This document shows positions 1-10,053 of a stretch of 64,000 nucleotides of DNA, one piece after another. The DNA is from an uncultured Lentisphaeria bacterium (GTDB lineage: Bacteria; Verrucomicrobiota; Lentisphaeria; Victivallales; UBA1829), in assembly GCA_949282305.1 (NCBI GenBank), contig CASDPB010000116.1, forward strand, positions 1-64,000. Reading direction: 5' to 3'. A program made the translations under genes and the position numbers. A model generated the notes under the pieces. The model was not told the DNA's origin. It worked only from the letters and a program-made list of their open reading frames with translations, and searched no databases. Positions within the stretch are counted from its first letter, which is position 1. Every line of letters begins with the position of its first letter.

Positions 1-418
1 CCGTACTGGGGGAGGCTCCCGGCAGAGTCACATAATTGGAGGCGTCCAAAGGAGTCTTTGCAATAATGGAACGGAGAAAATCCGCAGTTCCGTCATTTCC
101 CGTCGCTCCGTAAAACTTGAAAGTGACGGGCAGATCGGAAAGTATCTGGGACGCATTGATCGCACCGACAATCGCCGGCCCTCCGAGATTCTCGGCATGG
201 GGAGCGCGCCCGCCGGTCAGCGCCCGTTTCAGTTCCGGATAACTTTTCCCGGTGAATGCCTCCAGAGCATCGGCAAACACCAGTTTTCCCGGAGCAAGTC
301 CGCCGTCCCCGTCTTTTTTTGAGGCACATGCGGTAAATGCGGGGGCTGTAAAATCAATGTCGGCATAGAGGATGTCGGCAAGGGAGCAGCCGGCAACGGA
401 AACTGTCGTTTTTTTCAT
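1..418 (-). CDS. PfkB-family carbohydrate/nucleoside kinase, partial (3' end beyond window)
   Basis: Open reading frame on the minus strand starting with ATG at 418 and running off the left edge without a stop (139 codons visible). The translation starts MKKTTVSVAGCSLADILYAD and contains NLGGPAIVGAINASQIL and FYGATGNDGTADFL. These are the N-terminal substrate-binding segments of ribokinase/adenosine-kinase-like PfkB enzymes, which phosphorylate sugars or nucleosides in the cytoplasm. The C-terminal GAGD anion-hole motif and catalytic Asp would lie outside the window, so the substrate cannot be assigned. The ribosome-binding site is weak (AGGTG about 5 bases upstream). It is divergent from lon. 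Confidence 0.75.
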   Translation of the reverse strand, partial: MKKTTVSVAGCSLADILYADIDFTAPAFTACASKKDGDGGLAPGKLVFADALEAFTGKSYPELKRALTGGRAPHAENLGGPAIVGAINASQILSDLPVTFKFYGATGNDGTADFLRSIIAKTPLDASNYVTLPGASPST

Positions 419-767
419 GAATCACCTGATTGTTTATGGTTTTCGGAGGTGTCCGGAAACACCGGCACGCTCCCTGGTTTTATTTGTAAAAGAGAAGCAT
501 ATCCGGCGGTCAAGGAACTTTTCTCCATAATCCATGTCTCTGTACCTGCCGCCGCCCCGAATCTCCTGTTTATCCGGATAAGATACATCGGTTGTAGAAT
601 TTTGTAAAGTAATATTTCATATAAAAGAGAGGGAGGATTTGAGTTTTCAGTAAAAAAATCGAAAAAAATACCGGATTCGGATTGCGAAACCGGCAAATAG
701 AGATTAAAGTCATTCTCCCCGGAGAAGACTTCCGTCTCCGGAAGAACAAATTATGGAGGAATTTTCT
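419..767. other. Intergenic region between the PfkB kinase and lon
   Basis: No convincing gene is seen here. The stretch must hold the divergent promoters for the PfkB gene and lon. It contains a perfect 7-bp inverted repeat with a 9-base spacer (719-725 CCGGAGA, 735-741 TCTCCGG) just before the lon ribosome-binding site. I could not settle on a promoter: the TTG-containing stretches around 590-620 have poor spacing to the AT-rich hexamers that follow. Confidence 0.5.
719..741 (+). promoter_or_regulatory. Inverted repeat in the lon leader
   Basis: CCGGAGA and TCTCCGG form a perfect 7-bp inverted repeat separated by 9 bases, ending 12 bases before the GGAGGA ribosome-binding site of lon. The N9 spacing is the same as in the heat-shock CIRCE operator (TTAGCACTC-N9-GAGTGCTAA), but the arm sequence is different, so no regulator can be named. 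It could act as a DNA operator or as an RNA hairpin near the start codon. Confidence 0.3.
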
Positions 768-3284
768 ATGAGTGACGAGAAAGATATTTTTGATGAAAAT
801 AAAAATGCCGGCGCCCCTGAGGCGGTCCATGCGGAAAGTGTGGAAAATACGGAACAGAATTCCGGCGACGGCATTGCCGAAGCAATTGTGCCGGCAATTT
901 CCCCGCCGGGCGTAATTGTATTCCCGTTCGCCCTGACTCCGCTTGTTCTGGACAACCCGGAAATGATAGCGCTGGTTGAAAAAGCCGTAACCGGTGAAGA
1001 CCGCCTGATTGCGATATTCCCGGAAATGCCGGATCCCGATGCACCCGCCGCCAATATTCAAGGCATGGGGCTGAAGGTAAAGGAGATGGAAATGGAGGGC
1101 AGAAAAGTTTCCACAGTCGGTGTTCTCTGCCGTATTGTGAAAGTCCTGAAATTTCCGGACGGCACCGTGCGCATGCTCCTGCGCGGACTCAACCGCGTGG
1201 AGTTCGTGGAACGCCTTTTCCTGAACAGCATCAGACTTGCGAAAGTGCGGAGGCTCACCACAGAACCGGACAACAGCATTGAAACGGCTGCAATGGTAAA
1301 GAACGCGGTCAAACAGTTTCAGGAGATCGTCTCCTTCTCTCCGAACTTTCCGGAGGAGCTCAAGATTGCGATCATCAACCTGACCGACAACGTCCGGATA
1401 GCCGATCTGATTGCCGACACGATCAACATCAGTTATCCTGAAAAACTTGCAGTGCTGACCTTCCCGACACTTCAGGAGCGGCTGCATCTTCTGACGATTC
1501 TGCTCAACCGCGAGGTGGAGGTTCTGCGTCTCGGCTCCGAAATTCAGTCTCAGGTTCACAACGCCATGAGCAAATCCCAGCGCGAGTTCTTTCTGCGCGA
1601 ACAGCTCAAGACGATCAAGGAGGAACTGGGCGAAGGCACGAAAAATCCCGACGTCGCCGCGATTCAGGAACGGATCGGCAAACTCAACCTGCCGGAGAAT
1701 GTCCTTGAGATCGTCAAAAAGGAGACCGAGCGCCTGGAGATGATCCCGCAGGCGGCGGCGGAATACAACATCGCCTATACCTATATCGACTGGCTCCTTT
1801 CCGTGCCGTGGAACCATTTCACGGAGGATCGTATCGACGTTGCCGAAGCGGGAAAAATCCTGGACCGCGATCACTACGGTCTGAAAGACGTGAAGGAAAG
1901 AATTCTTGAATTTCTCTCCGTGCTTCAGCTCAAGAAAGACCGGAAAGCCCCGATCATCTGCTTTGTCGGCCCTCCGGGCGTCGGGAAAACCTCTCTCGGA
2001 AAATCAATCGCGGAAGCCATGGGCAGAAAATTTGTCAGAATGTCGCTCGGCGGCGTACGGGACGAAGCGGAAATCCGCGGACACCGCAGGACTTACGTCG
2101 GCGCTTTGCCGGGGCGCATCATCCAGGGGATGAAAAAAGCCGGAAGCTCCAATCCGGTCTTCATGCTGGATGAGCTCGACAAACTCGGAAACGATTTCCG
2201 CGGCGATCCGGCTTCAGCGCTTCTCGAAGTGCTTGACCCGCAGCAGAACAACGCATTCAATGACCACTATCTCGAAGTCGACTACGATTTGAGTTCGGTC
2301 ATGTTCATTGCCACGGCAAATATCATGGATACGATCCCGGGACCGCTGCTCGACCGCATGGAGATCGTGCGTCTGCCGGGTTACACGGCTATGGAAAAAC
2401 GCCAGATTGCGAAACAGTTCCTGATTCCGCGCCAGATTGAGGAAAACGGACTGACGGACAGGCATCTGGACTTTACGATGGAGGCAGTTGACGAAATCAT
2501 CAACTACTATACGCGCGAAGCCGGAGTCCGGACGCTGGAACGGACCATCGGCGCGGTCTGCCGCAAACTCGCAAGGGAGATTGTGGAAGGCAAACATGCC
2601 GACGGTGAAACGATTGCCGTAACGGAACAGGAGGTCCGCCGTCTGCTCGGAGTGCGCAAATTCTCCATGGATGAAGCCATGCGCGAGCCTGAAATCGGGG
2701 TCGCCACCGGAATGGCATGGACCAGTGTGGGCGGAACAATTCTCCAGGTGGAAGCGGCTTCCATGCCGGGAAAAGGTGAACTGAAACTGACCGGTTCGCT
2801 GGGGGATGTCATGAAGGAAAGCGCTCTCGCCGCGTTTTCGCTCGTGAAAGGAAAGAGCGAAGAGCTGGGCATCGATCCGGTTCTCTTCACCAATCACGAC
2901 TTCCATATCCACGTGCCGGACGGAGCCACTCCGAAAGACGGACCGTCCGCCGGTGTCACGCTGACCACGGCGCTGGTGTCGCTTCTGACGAACACTCCGG
3001 TGCGGCCGGATATTGCCATGACAGGTGAAATCACCCTGCGCGGCAAGGTGACGGCAATCGGCGGCGTCAAGGAGAAAACGATCGGAGCGATGCGTTCGGG
3101 CATTCAGAACATCATTCTCCCGCTGGACAACAAAAAGGATGTGGACGACATTCCGGAGGAAGTCCGGGAAAAAGTCACGTTCCATTTCGTTTCCACTGTG
3201 CGCGAAGTGCTGGATCTCATGCTGAAAAAGAAAGCGGACTCCAGGAAAACAGGAAAAAGAAACGGGAAAAAGAAAGAACAATAA
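768..3284 (+). CDS. lon: ATP-dependent Lon protease
   Basis: An 838-residue serine protease of the LonA type that degrades misfolded and regulatory proteins in the cytoplasm. In order: N-terminal substrate-recognition domain (about 30-230), helical linker ([18 protein letters not shown]), AAA+ domain with Walker A GPPGVGKT at 401-408 and Walker [11 protein letters not shown], sensor/lid region, and a C-terminal peptidase domain. The catalytic dyad is Ser727 (KDGPSAGVT) and Lys770 (GGVKEK), 43 residues apart as in E. coli Lon. The ATG at 768 is preferred over the in-frame ATG at 753 because GGAGGA (756-761) lies 6 bases before it and would be coding if 753 were used. The C-terminus has a lysine-rich tail. 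A strong hairpin terminator follows. Confidence 0.97.
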   Translation: MSDEKDIFDENKNAGAPEAVHAESVENTEQNSGDGIAEAIVPAISPPGVIVFPFALTPLVLDNPEMIALVEKAVTGEDRLIAIFPEMPDPDAPAANIQGMGLKVKEMEMEGRKVSTVGVLCRIVKVLKFPDGTVRMLLRGLNRVEFVERLFLNSIRLAKVRRLTTEPDNSIETAAMVKNAVKQFQEIVSFSPNFPEELKIAIINLTDNVRIADLIADTINISYPEKLAVLTFPTLQERLHLLTILLNREVEVLRLGSEIQSQVHNAMSKSQREFFLREQLKTIKEELGEGTKNPDVAAIQERIGKLNLPENVLEIVKKETERLEMIPQAAAEYNIAYTYIDWLLSVPWNHFTEDRIDVAEAGKILDRDHYGLKDVKERILEFLSVLQLKKDRKAPIICFVGPPGVGKTSLGKSIAEAMGRKFVRMSLGGVRDEAEIRGHRRTYVGALPGRIIQGMKKAGSSNPVFMLDELDKLGNDFRGDPASALLEVLDPQQNNAFNDHYLEVDYDLSSVMFIATANIMDTIPGPLLDRMEIVRLPGYTAMEKRQIAKQFLIPRQIEENGLTDRHLDFTMEAVDEIINYYTREAGVRTLERTIGAVCRKLAREIVEGKHADGETIAVTEQEVRRLLGVRKFSMDEAMREPEIGVATGMAWTSVGGTILQVEAASMPGKGELKLTGSLGDVMKESALAAFSLVKGKSEELGIDPVLFTNHDFHIHVPDGATPKDGPSAGVTLTTALVSLLTNTPVRPDIAMTGEITLRGKVTAIGGVKEKTIGAMRSGIQNIILPLDNKKDVDDIPEEVREKVTFHFVSTVREVLDLMLKKKADSRKTGKRNGKKKEQ

Positions 3285-3291
3285 TCAGGAT

Positions 3292-3335
3292 GCAGGGGAA
3301 TCCCGCAGAAACGGATTCTCCTGCTTCTTCATTTT
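3292..3335 (+). terminator. Intrinsic terminator after lon
   Basis: Twelve-base stem (GCAGGGGAATCC at 3292-3303 against GGATTCTCCTGC at 3313-3324, one G-U pair) with a 9-base loop, followed by the T-rich tail TTCTTCATTTT. It begins 7 bases after the lon stop codon. Confidence 0.75.
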
Positions 3336-3364
3336 ACAGAACTATATTTGGAAAGAGGTAAAAA

Positions 3365-4117
3365 ATGCTGCTTCGCCTATCTGTCATCGCCGTGATGTCG
3401 CTGCTGAGCGCGGGACTTTCCGCAGCCCAGACGGAGGCAAAGGATCTGACCGCGGAACAATTCATGTCGATCGTCCGGAATCCCCCGGGACGCGACTCCT
3501 GGGCAAAAATGGAGGGCTACGCAATGCACAGGCGCGAAGGGGCACGCACGGTCAAGGCGCCGATCCGCATGGGAACACTTTTCACGCCGGAGCGTACCAT
3601 TGCGCAGATCACGTTCAACAAGAATGAAGTCTACAACATCGGGCAGACCTACGGGGCGAATCCGCAGTCCACCATGGAAAGCAGCGGATTTGCCCCCGGC
3701 AAGGCGCAAATCGGGATCTACGGGATCAATCCCGAGGATCTCACCATGAATTTCATCTACTGGAAACTCAAAGTCGAAAATCCTGCCGCTTCCGTCCGCG
3801 GACAGGCTTGCCGCGTATTCACATTGATCGCCCCGAACGGCAAAGACGCAGTCATGGTTTCCATCAGCACCGATTACTTTTTCCCCCTGCGCGCGGCATG
3901 GTACAAGGTTGCCCCGGACGGCAGGAGCCTGGAAAGGAAACCGTTCCGCATTCTGGAAGTTTCCGGATTCCGGAAGGAAAAAGATTTCTGGCTGGTCAGC
4001 AAACTGAATCTCAACGGCGGGGACGGCAAATGGAACACGATCATCCGCTTTGAGGAAACATCCGCGGGATTGTCAAAAAACGGCATTCCGGAAGATGTTT
4101 TTCAAGTTTCCGGCTAA
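3365..4117 (+). CDS. LolA-like outer-membrane lipoprotein-sorting family protein
   Basis: A 250-residue exported protein. Residues 1-21 form a signal peptide (hydrophobic LSVIAVMSLLSAG, cleavage probably after SAA). The rest has the look of the LolA/LppX-like half-barrel family annotated as outer membrane lipoprotein-sorting protein: an early segment with E-G-Y, a repeated beta pattern, and a late KKxxFW-like stretch (RKEKDFWLVSKLNL) with a closing VFQVSG. Such proteins bind lipid or lipoprotein acyl chains in the periplasm. AGAGG stands 7 bases before the ATG. The family assignment rests on overall pattern only. It lies between lon and the protein kinase and is separated from both by a terminator or a promoter. 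Confidence 0.6.
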   Translation: MLLRLSVIAVMSLLSAGLSAAQTEAKDLTAEQFMSIVRNPPGRDSWAKMEGYAMHRREGARTVKAPIRMGTLFTPERTIAQITFNKNEVYNIGQTYGANPQSTMESSGFAPGKAQIGIYGINPEDLTMNFIYWKLKVENPAASVRGQACRVFTLIAPNGKDAVMVSISTDYFFPLRAAWYKVAPDGRSLERKPFRILEVSGFRKEKDFWLVSKLNLNGGDGKWNTIIRFEETSAGLSKNGIPEDVFQVSG

Positions 4118-4155
4118 AAAATGCGAAGTCACTGCAAGAAAAGAGCTAAAAAACT

Positions 4156-4183
4156 TTGACTTCATCGGAAAAAACTATATATT
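4156..4183 (+). promoter_or_regulatory. Candidate sigma-70 promoter for the Ser/Thr kinase operon
   Basis: TTGACT (4156-4161) and TATATT (4178-4183) are separated by 16 bases and lie about 70 bases before the kinase start. Five of six and five of six positions match the consensus. Confidence 0.5.
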
Positions 4184-4254
4184 TCCATGAACGGGAATTG
4201 ATATTTCTGTATCGGATCAATGAATTATGATATTTTATAAAAGGCGGAGTTAGA

Positions 4255-6801
4255 ATGCGGTTTCAGTGTCCATTTTGCCGGGGAATTGTATCGGTTGACA
4301 ATGCAGATATGGGAACGGATGTACAGTGCGGCCACTGCGGAGAACCTGTTACCGTCCCGGCTTCAAGAGTCGCGACAGGAGCCGTCATCGGTGATTTCAT
4401 CATTCTGCGGGAACTCGGCCGCGGCGGCATGGGAATCGTTTATCTGGCGCACCAGATCTCCCTGGACCGTCCGGCAGGACTGAAAATCCTTGCGGAAAAT
4501 TATGCGAACAACGCCGAATTCGTCGTCGGATTCATCAAAGAGGCACGTGCCGCCGCAAAGCTGAATCACCCCAATATCGTCCAGGCTTATGCCGTCGGCG
4601 AAGATGAAGGCATTTTCTATTTCGCAATGGAATATATCGACGGCGAGACCATGAAAAACGTGCTCAAGCGAGAGCAGGTCATCCCGATCGACCAGGCGAT
4701 TTCCATCATTCAGCAGATCAGCGAAGCACTGGATTACGCATGGAAGGAACAGAAACTGATCCACCGGGACATCAAGCCGGACAACATCATGCTCACATCC
4801 AGCGGACGGGCAAAACTGGCGGACCTCGGACTTGCCAAAGTCGCCGGAGAGATTGACGACAGCGAAGACGATGAAGTCATGGGCACGCCGCAATATATCA
4901 GCCCGGAACATCTGACGGGGGCTCCCATGGACAGCCGAAGCGACATCTACAGTCTCGGCGCCACGTTCTATCACTTCATCACCGGCCGTTTCCCGTATGA
5001 AGGCGCCACGGCTTCGGAAATTGCCCAGCAACACCTGTTCGGCACTCTGATTCCGCCGAACGAGGTCAACCCGGATATTCCGGAAACTCTTTCGCGCATT
5101 GTCATGAAAATGATGGCGAAAGATCCCGCGCTCCGTTATCAGGACGCCGCGGAACTTGCCGATGATCTGCGCCTGGTGCGCAGGGGGCAGAATCCGGTTT
5201 CCGCAACGGAAACCGGTGCACTGCGCGTCATCAACTCCAATATGAATCTGCAGGGACAGGGAATTGCATCGGCGGAAGGATCAGCCGAGCAGAAAGTCCC
5301 CTTCAAAATGCCGCAGTTGAAATTAAAATCCCAGAACGCGGCACCGCCGCCTCCGCCGGAACAGCAGTTCACTCAAACTGAAACCATCGCGGAAAACAAG
5401 AGCTTCACGGAAGCGGCCAATGAGGTTGCGGCACCCAAACTGCCGCCCAAACCTGTCTCTTTGAAAATGCCGGAAAAGCCCAAGCCCGTGGAACCGCCGA
5501 AGCCCGCCGCGCCTCCCGCGGAAGACGATGTGGCGGAAAAACTCAAAAAAGCTCAGGAGATGGCAAAAAAGGCGGCGGCGAAGAACAAGGGAAAAAAGAA
5601 CGCCAAAGGGAAATCGGGCGACGGAGAAAAGAAAAACGGCGCCGCAGTCGTCATCCTTCTGATCGTCGTGCTTCTCGGCGCCGGCGGCTTCTTCGGTTAT
5701 CAGTACCGGAAACAGGTCGCCGGTCTTTTCTATTCCGTCTACGACAAAACCATCGGGAAGATGGGCAGTCACCAGAGTCCTTACATGGCGGACATCACGC
5801 AGGTCTTGACACTGATCGGGCGCGACTCCTCCGATACGGAGGGAATTATCCGGAAAACGGAGGAGTTTCTAGCCAAGCATCCGGTTGCGGAAACGGAAGA
5901 GGAAAAGGCGAAACTTGCCGAGCTTCTCCAGATTTATATTCCGCTTGATGAGTCGCGTTTTGCCTCTGCCCGCGATTCCGCCCATCAGGCATATACGGAA
6001 AAAGTAACGGAAAGGGAACGCGCCCTTGCGGAAGCCGCGGAAGCGGAAAGAAAAAGAAAGGCAGAGGAAGCGGAACGCCGGCGCAAAGCCGAAGAAGCGA
6101 AACGCCTGGCGGAACAGAAACGTCAGCAGACACAGAAGGAAATTGCATCGTTCAAAAACAAATATGCGTGGCTGAGAACTGTCACGCAGCGCAGTGTCAT
6201 TGAGTTCGGCAGAAAGAACGACGAGGCAGGCATGCTCAAGATGTTTGAAAACAACGCAAAAGAGGTTCAGCTGACAAAAGAGAAAAATGCGGAGATACGC
6301 AAGATGGCAAACAGTTTTGTCTGGTGGTCCAATCAGCTCCGCAATTATATGCGCGGCGCATTTGAAATCAGAAATGCGCTTGAGAACGGCAATCCCGCAA
6401 TCGCCGGAATTCCGGTTGAAATCCGTTACAATCTGTGCAAGGCAAAATCCATCAGCGGCGGCGTGCTCACCGGAGTAACCACCGGCGGGAAGGAAATCAC
6501 GATTCCTGTCAAGGAGATGAACCCCGGCTCGCGCCCGTTCATGAATTTTGTGAAAAAAGTCGGGGAAAAACTCAATAAATCGGCGTCCGTGCCGTTCTAT
6601 TTCCTCTGGATCAGGGAATATAACGTTGCCCATGTCGTTGCCGACGAGGAAAGCAATACGGTAAGGAATCTGGTGTCATCCATCCTCAGCACCTATCTCG
6701 CCAGCGCATTGCGGCAGAAGAATATCGACCGGGAAGAGCTCGAAAATGAATTCGGCAGGCTGCCGGAATATAAAAAGCTGGCACCCAAAAAAGGAAAATG
6801 A
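4255..6801 (+). CDS. Membrane-anchored Ser/Thr protein kinase with N-terminal zinc ribbon
   Basis: An 848-residue Hanks-type kinase. Residues 5-28 form a zinc ribbon (CPFC at 5-8, CGHC at 25-28). The kinase domain covers about 45-305: glycine loop GRGGMG 55-60, ATP-binding Lys77, catalytic HRDIKPDN 160-167, DLG at 180-182 in place of the usual DFG, and activation-segment end GTPQYISPEHL. A Pro/Lys-rich linker (about 340-460) follows, then one transmembrane helix (about 466-484, AAVVILLIVVLLGAGGFFGY) and a periplasmic part with a charged coiled coil (about 575-630, many EAERKRKAEEAERR-like heptads) and an unassigned C-terminal domain. This PknB-like layout is frequent in PVC bacteria. A memo-type gene follows 44 bases later and a DUF4139 gene after that, so the three may be co-transcribed. 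Confidence 0.9.
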   Translation: MRFQCPFCRGIVSVDNADMGTDVQCGHCGEPVTVPASRVATGAVIGDFIILRELGRGGMGIVYLAHQISLDRPAGLKILAENYANNAEFVVGFIKEARAAAKLNHPNIVQAYAVGEDEGIFYFAMEYIDGETMKNVLKREQVIPIDQAISIIQQISEALDYAWKEQKLIHRDIKPDNIMLTSSGRAKLADLGLAKVAGEIDDSEDDEVMGTPQYISPEHLTGAPMDSRSDIYSLGATFYHFITGRFPYEGATASEIAQQHLFGTLIPPNEVNPDIPETLSRIVMKMMAKDPALRYQDAAELADDLRLVRRGQNPVSATETGALRVINSNMNLQGQGIASAEGSAEQKVPFKMPQLKLKSQNAAPPPPPEQQFTQTETIAENKSFTEAANEVAAPKLPPKPVSLKMPEKPKPVEPPKPAAPPAEDDVAEKLKKAQEMAKKAAAKNKGKKNAKGKSGDGEKKNGAAVVILLIVVLLGAGGFFGYQYRKQVAGLFYSVYDKTIGKMGSHQSPYMADITQVLTLIGRDSSDTEGIIRKTEEFLAKHPVAETEEEKAKLAELLQIYIPLDESRFASARDSAHQAYTEKVTERERALAEAAEAERKRKAEEAERRRKAEEAKRLAEQKRQQTQKEIASFKNKYAWLRTVTQRSVIEFGRKNDEAGMLKMFENNAKEVQLTKEKNAEIRKMANSFVWWSNQLRNYMRGAFEIRNALENGNPAIAGIPVEIRYNLCKAKSISGGVLTGVTTGGKEITIPVKEMNPGSRPFMNFVKKVGEKLNKSASVPFYFLWIREYNVAHVVADEESNTVRNLVSSILSTYLASALRQKNIDREELENEFGRLPEYKKLAPKKGK

Positions 6802-6845
6802 CACCGCCTGAAAGACGAATCATGGAACGTTAGGGGGTAATGACT

Positions 6846-8357
6846 ATGAATCCATTGTTTGCCGCCGCAGGAATCACGGTTACAGGCCCGCTGATGAGCG
6901 GAAAAATCCTTGAAAGCACGCTTGCCGGATCATGGTTTGATGCAAATCCGAAGGTTCTGCACCGGCAGATTGCCGAATGGGTGGAACATGCCGGAACCGG
7001 AAGCAGTAAATCCGGCAGAAAAACAATCGCATTGATACAGCCTCATGCCGGATATGCCTATTCGGGTTCTACTGCCGCCTATGGCGCCAAAGCGGTCATG
7101 AACGGCAAATACAAGCGCGTCATCATCCTCGGCCCGGCGCATCGCGTCTATCTGGAAAACCGCATCTGCATTCCTTCCGATGCGGACGGCATGGGCAGTC
7201 CGCTCGGCACTCTTGCATTTGACAGGGAAGCGCTCGAAAAACTCCGTTCCCTGCCGTTTCTTGCTGCCAGTGATAAAATTCTTGCGCAGGAACACAGCGT
7301 CCAGATTCAACTTCCGTTTCTGCAGTATGCGCTCGGAAACGCTTTCAAACTCGTGCCTGTGGTCGTCGGGCAGCTTGATGACACCCATGCGTCGGAAGCC
7401 GCGGCAGCTCTGAAAAAGATCACAGACGATTCAACGCTGATCGTCGTCAGCTCCGATTTCACACATTACGGCAGGAATTTCGACTACCTGCCATTCCATG
7501 CAAACATCGAGGCGAACCTGAAAAAACTGGATCTCGGAGCATTCGACAAGATCAAAACAAAGGATCCGCTTGAGTTTGCCGCCTATCTCCGCAAAACCGG
7601 CGCCACCATCTGCGGCGAGGGACCGATCCGCATTCTGCTGAACATGCTTCCCGGAAATGCCGACGTCGAACTGCTCCATTATACGACATCCTCTGCGGAA
7701 AGCAGGGATTTTTCCCATTGTGTAAGCTACGTCTCCGGAGCAGTCCGCGGACAATGGGAAGAAACTCCGCCGGAGAACGGCGCGGAAGATTTTCTTTCCT
7801 CTCAGGAAAAAAAGACTCTTCTTTCCATGGCGCGGCGTTCCATTGAATATGTATTTGAACACCGGAAAGCTCCCCGCAGCGATCTCTTCAAGGCAGAGGC
7901 AACGGACAACATGAAAAAGACTGCCGGATGCTTCGTCACGCTTAATCTGGGAAATGACCTGCGCGGCTGCATCGGTGAAATTGAACCGGTCCGCCCGCTG
8001 TATCAGGCAGTGACGGCGCGTGCCGTCGATTCGGCGTTCCGCGATCCGCGTTTCCCGCAGCTGTCGCCGGCGGAACTGGAACACGTCACGATTGAAATTT
8101 CCGCCCTGACCCCCTCGAAACCGGTGAAATCTTATCAGGACATCGTAATCGGGAAACACGGCATGACAATCACAAAGGAGGGACGTTCCGCCGTATTCCT
8201 TCCTCAAGTCGCACCGGAGCAGGGGTGGGATCTCGCAACGACATTGACCTATCTGTCACGGAAAGCCGGACTCGCTCCCGACGCCTGGAAATCGCCCGAT
8301 GCAGAATTCACCGTATTTGAAGCGGTTGTTTTCCGCGAAGAAAACAGCAGAAAATAA
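6846..8357 (+). CDS. Fused AmmeMemoRadiSam system protein B (MEMO1) and A (AMMECR1)
   Basis: A 503-residue two-domain protein. The N-terminal part (about 15-290) is a MEMO1-family domain related to class III extradiol dioxygenases, seen in QPHAGYAYSGSTAAYGAKAV, ILGPAHRVYLEN, QEHSVQIQLPFL and VSSDFTHYG; the conserved histidines are those expected to hold the metal. The C-terminal part (about 320-495) is an AMMECR1 domain with the invariant LRGCIG motif and DPRFPQLSPAEL. In many genomes these two proteins are separate and encoded with a radical SAM partner; their function is not settled. No radical SAM gene is in this window. The ATG at 6846 is chosen over 6840 because GGGGG is 8 bases before it. 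A short gap to the kinase gene suggests one operon. Confidence 0.88.
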   Translation: MNPLFAAAGITVTGPLMSGKILESTLAGSWFDANPKVLHRQIAEWVEHAGTGSSKSGRKTIALIQPHAGYAYSGSTAAYGAKAVMNGKYKRVIILGPAHRVYLENRICIPSDADGMGSPLGTLAFDREALEKLRSLPFLAASDKILAQEHSVQIQLPFLQYALGNAFKLVPVVVGQLDDTHASEAAAALKKITDDSTLIVVSSDFTHYGRNFDYLPFHANIEANLKKLDLGAFDKIKTKDPLEFAAYLRKTGATICGEGPIRILLNMLPGNADVELLHYTTSSAESRDFSHCVSYVSGAVRGQWEETPPENGAEDFLSSQEKKTLLSMARRSIEYVFEHRKAPRSDLFKAEATDNMKKTAGCFVTLNLGNDLRGCIGEIEPVRPLYQAVTARAVDSAFRDPRFPQLSPAELEHVTIEISALTPSKPVKSYQDIVIGKHGMTITKEGRSAVFLPQVAPEQGWDLATTLTYLSRKAGLAPDAWKSPDAEFTVFEAVVFREENSRK

Positions 8358-8400
8358 AAAACGGAATATTCCACAACTCAACACTCAGGAGGAGAGACAT

Positions 8401-10044
8401 ATGAGCATCAAATGGACTTTAGGATTTCTTTTTGCATGTATGACAGCTTTCGCCGCGGAGGAACAGGCAAAAACGGAAACGCCGACGGTTCCCGCTCCGA
8501 TCACAAAGCTGGCTTTGTTCAAGAACGGACTCGGAACCGTAATCCGCGAAGCAATCCCTGCGCCGGGGCCTTTTCTCATCAAGGACCCCATGACCCCGAT
8601 CCACGGCACATTGTGGTTCATACCGTCCGACGGACTGAGTATCAGAACCGTAAAGCATACCGTCCGGGAACCGAATTTACATCCGTTTCAGGATCTGACC
8701 GCATCCTACGAGGGACGCGCGGTTCAACTGACGCTCAGCAGCAGTTCAGGCGCTCCGACGGAAATCATCGGCAGAGTGATCCGTCCGTTTGCAGATAAAG
8801 CAAAAAAACAGCGGGATGCGGGCGATGCCCAGTCCCCGGAACGCTTCCTGACATTGAGCCTGAACAGCGGGGAAATCATTTCCATTGATACCGGACGGAT
8901 CATCAGCATTCGCGCCCTCAAAATCAATCAGAAGCTCGAAGTGGAAAAAGAGGCGCTCCTGATTACACCGAAAGCAAAAATCACGGGACCGCTTGCAGTC
9001 TGTTATCTGACAAAAGGAGCGGCATGGGCGCCATCCTACCGGCTGGAGCTCGGCAAAGACTCCAGAATGCGTCTCAGCATGTCCACCGTCATTATGAATG
9101 AACTTGAGGATCTGAACAACGTGGAAGTGAACCTGATTTCCGGTTATCCGAACATCAAGTTTGAAAACGTGACCAGCCCCATGGCATCCGACATGACAAT
9201 GGCGGAGTTTCTCGGGCAGCTCACAGGCGGCGGCAGTATGGCAAGTCCGATCCCGGAGAGAGTCATATCCTACAAGCTTTTCGCCTCTGATGTCGAAATG
9301 ACCGCCCCTGCTGCCGGCGCAACGCTTCCGTCAAGCGGAGAATCCGAAGATATTCACCACCGGAACATCGGCAAAATCAGCGTGAAAAAAGGAGAGCGCC
9401 TCTATCTGCCGCTGGAATCCGCGGAATCCACCTATGAACGAATCGTGGAATGGACGATCAATGACCGGCGCGACAACTGGGGACGCCCGATCAACTTCAG
9501 CAGTATGAAAGAATACAACGGGGAACTCTGGGACGCCGTCAGTTTCAGGAATCCCTTCAAATCACCGATCATCACGGCGCCGATTGAGATCACCGACGGG
9601 GGAAAATTCCTCGGACAGACTACCATCGGATGGACCAACCCGGAGCAGAAGAACATCCTCAGAATCACCAAGGCAATGACTGTTACCGGGCAGGTAACGG
9701 AAAATGAAATCGCAAAAACTTCTCTCAAAGAGGGAAAAGCATCTTCTTCTCTCGCGAAATCCGAACCCCGTGAAACTGTCCGAATCGGGAGCGACAATTA
9801 CTGGAAACAGGAGATCGAAGGTGTTCTTGCGTTGAAAAATTACAGGAAAACGAATGCCAAAGCCGTGATTAAACTGCAATTTTCCGGCGATCTGATCTCT
9901 GCCGAAGGCAACCCGTCAAAACAGCTTGTCCCGCAGGGGTACAACTCCGTCAATCCGCGTAACGAACTGACATGGGAAACAGTTGTGAAAGCGGACCAGG
10001 AATTGAAAATCCGTTACCGTTATTCTGTTCTTGTAAGATACTAA
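8401..10044 (+). CDS. Secreted DUF4139-family protein
   Basis: A 547-residue exported protein with a signal peptide (MSIKWTLGFLFACMTAFA). The body has the pattern of DUF4139 (MuiA-like) proteins: ITKLALFKNGLGTV near the N-terminus, VCYLTKGAAWAPSYRLELG in the middle, LEDLNNVEVNLISGYPN, and C-terminal beta-rich repeats ending in a short LKIRYRYSVLVRY strand. The family is widespread and its biochemical role is unknown. The ATG at 8401 is preceded by GGAGGAGAG at a good distance; an upstream in-frame ATG at 8299 would overlap the AMMECR1 gene and add a non-signal N-terminus, so it is rejected. It is last in the apparent kinase-memo-DUF4139 operon. Confidence 0.75.
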   Translation: MSIKWTLGFLFACMTAFAAEEQAKTETPTVPAPITKLALFKNGLGTVIREAIPAPGPFLIKDPMTPIHGTLWFIPSDGLSIRTVKHTVREPNLHPFQDLTASYEGRAVQLTLSSSSGAPTEIIGRVIRPFADKAKKQRDAGDAQSPERFLTLSLNSGEIISIDTGRIISIRALKINQKLEVEKEALLITPKAKITGPLAVCYLTKGAAWAPSYRLELGKDSRMRLSMSTVIMNELEDLNNVEVNLISGYPNIKFENVTSPMASDMTMAEFLGQLTGGGSMASPIPERVISYKLFASDVEMTAPAAGATLPSSGESEDIHHRNIGKISVKKGERLYLPLESAESTYERIVEWTINDRRDNWGRPINFSSMKEYNGELWDAVSFRNPFKSPIITAPIEITDGGKFLGQTTIGWTNPEQKNILRITKAMTVTGQVTENEIAKTSLKEGKASSSLAKSEPRETVRIGSDNYWKQEIEGVLALKNYRKTNAKAVIKLQFSGDLISAEGNPSKQLVPQGYNSVNPRNELTWETVVKADQELKIRYRYSVLVRY

Positions 10045-10053
10045 AGGTTGTGG

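Noticed and set aside
570-1874. Minus-strand frame of 434 codons opposite lon
   Set aside because: Fully antisense to lon, no motif and no ribosome-binding site.
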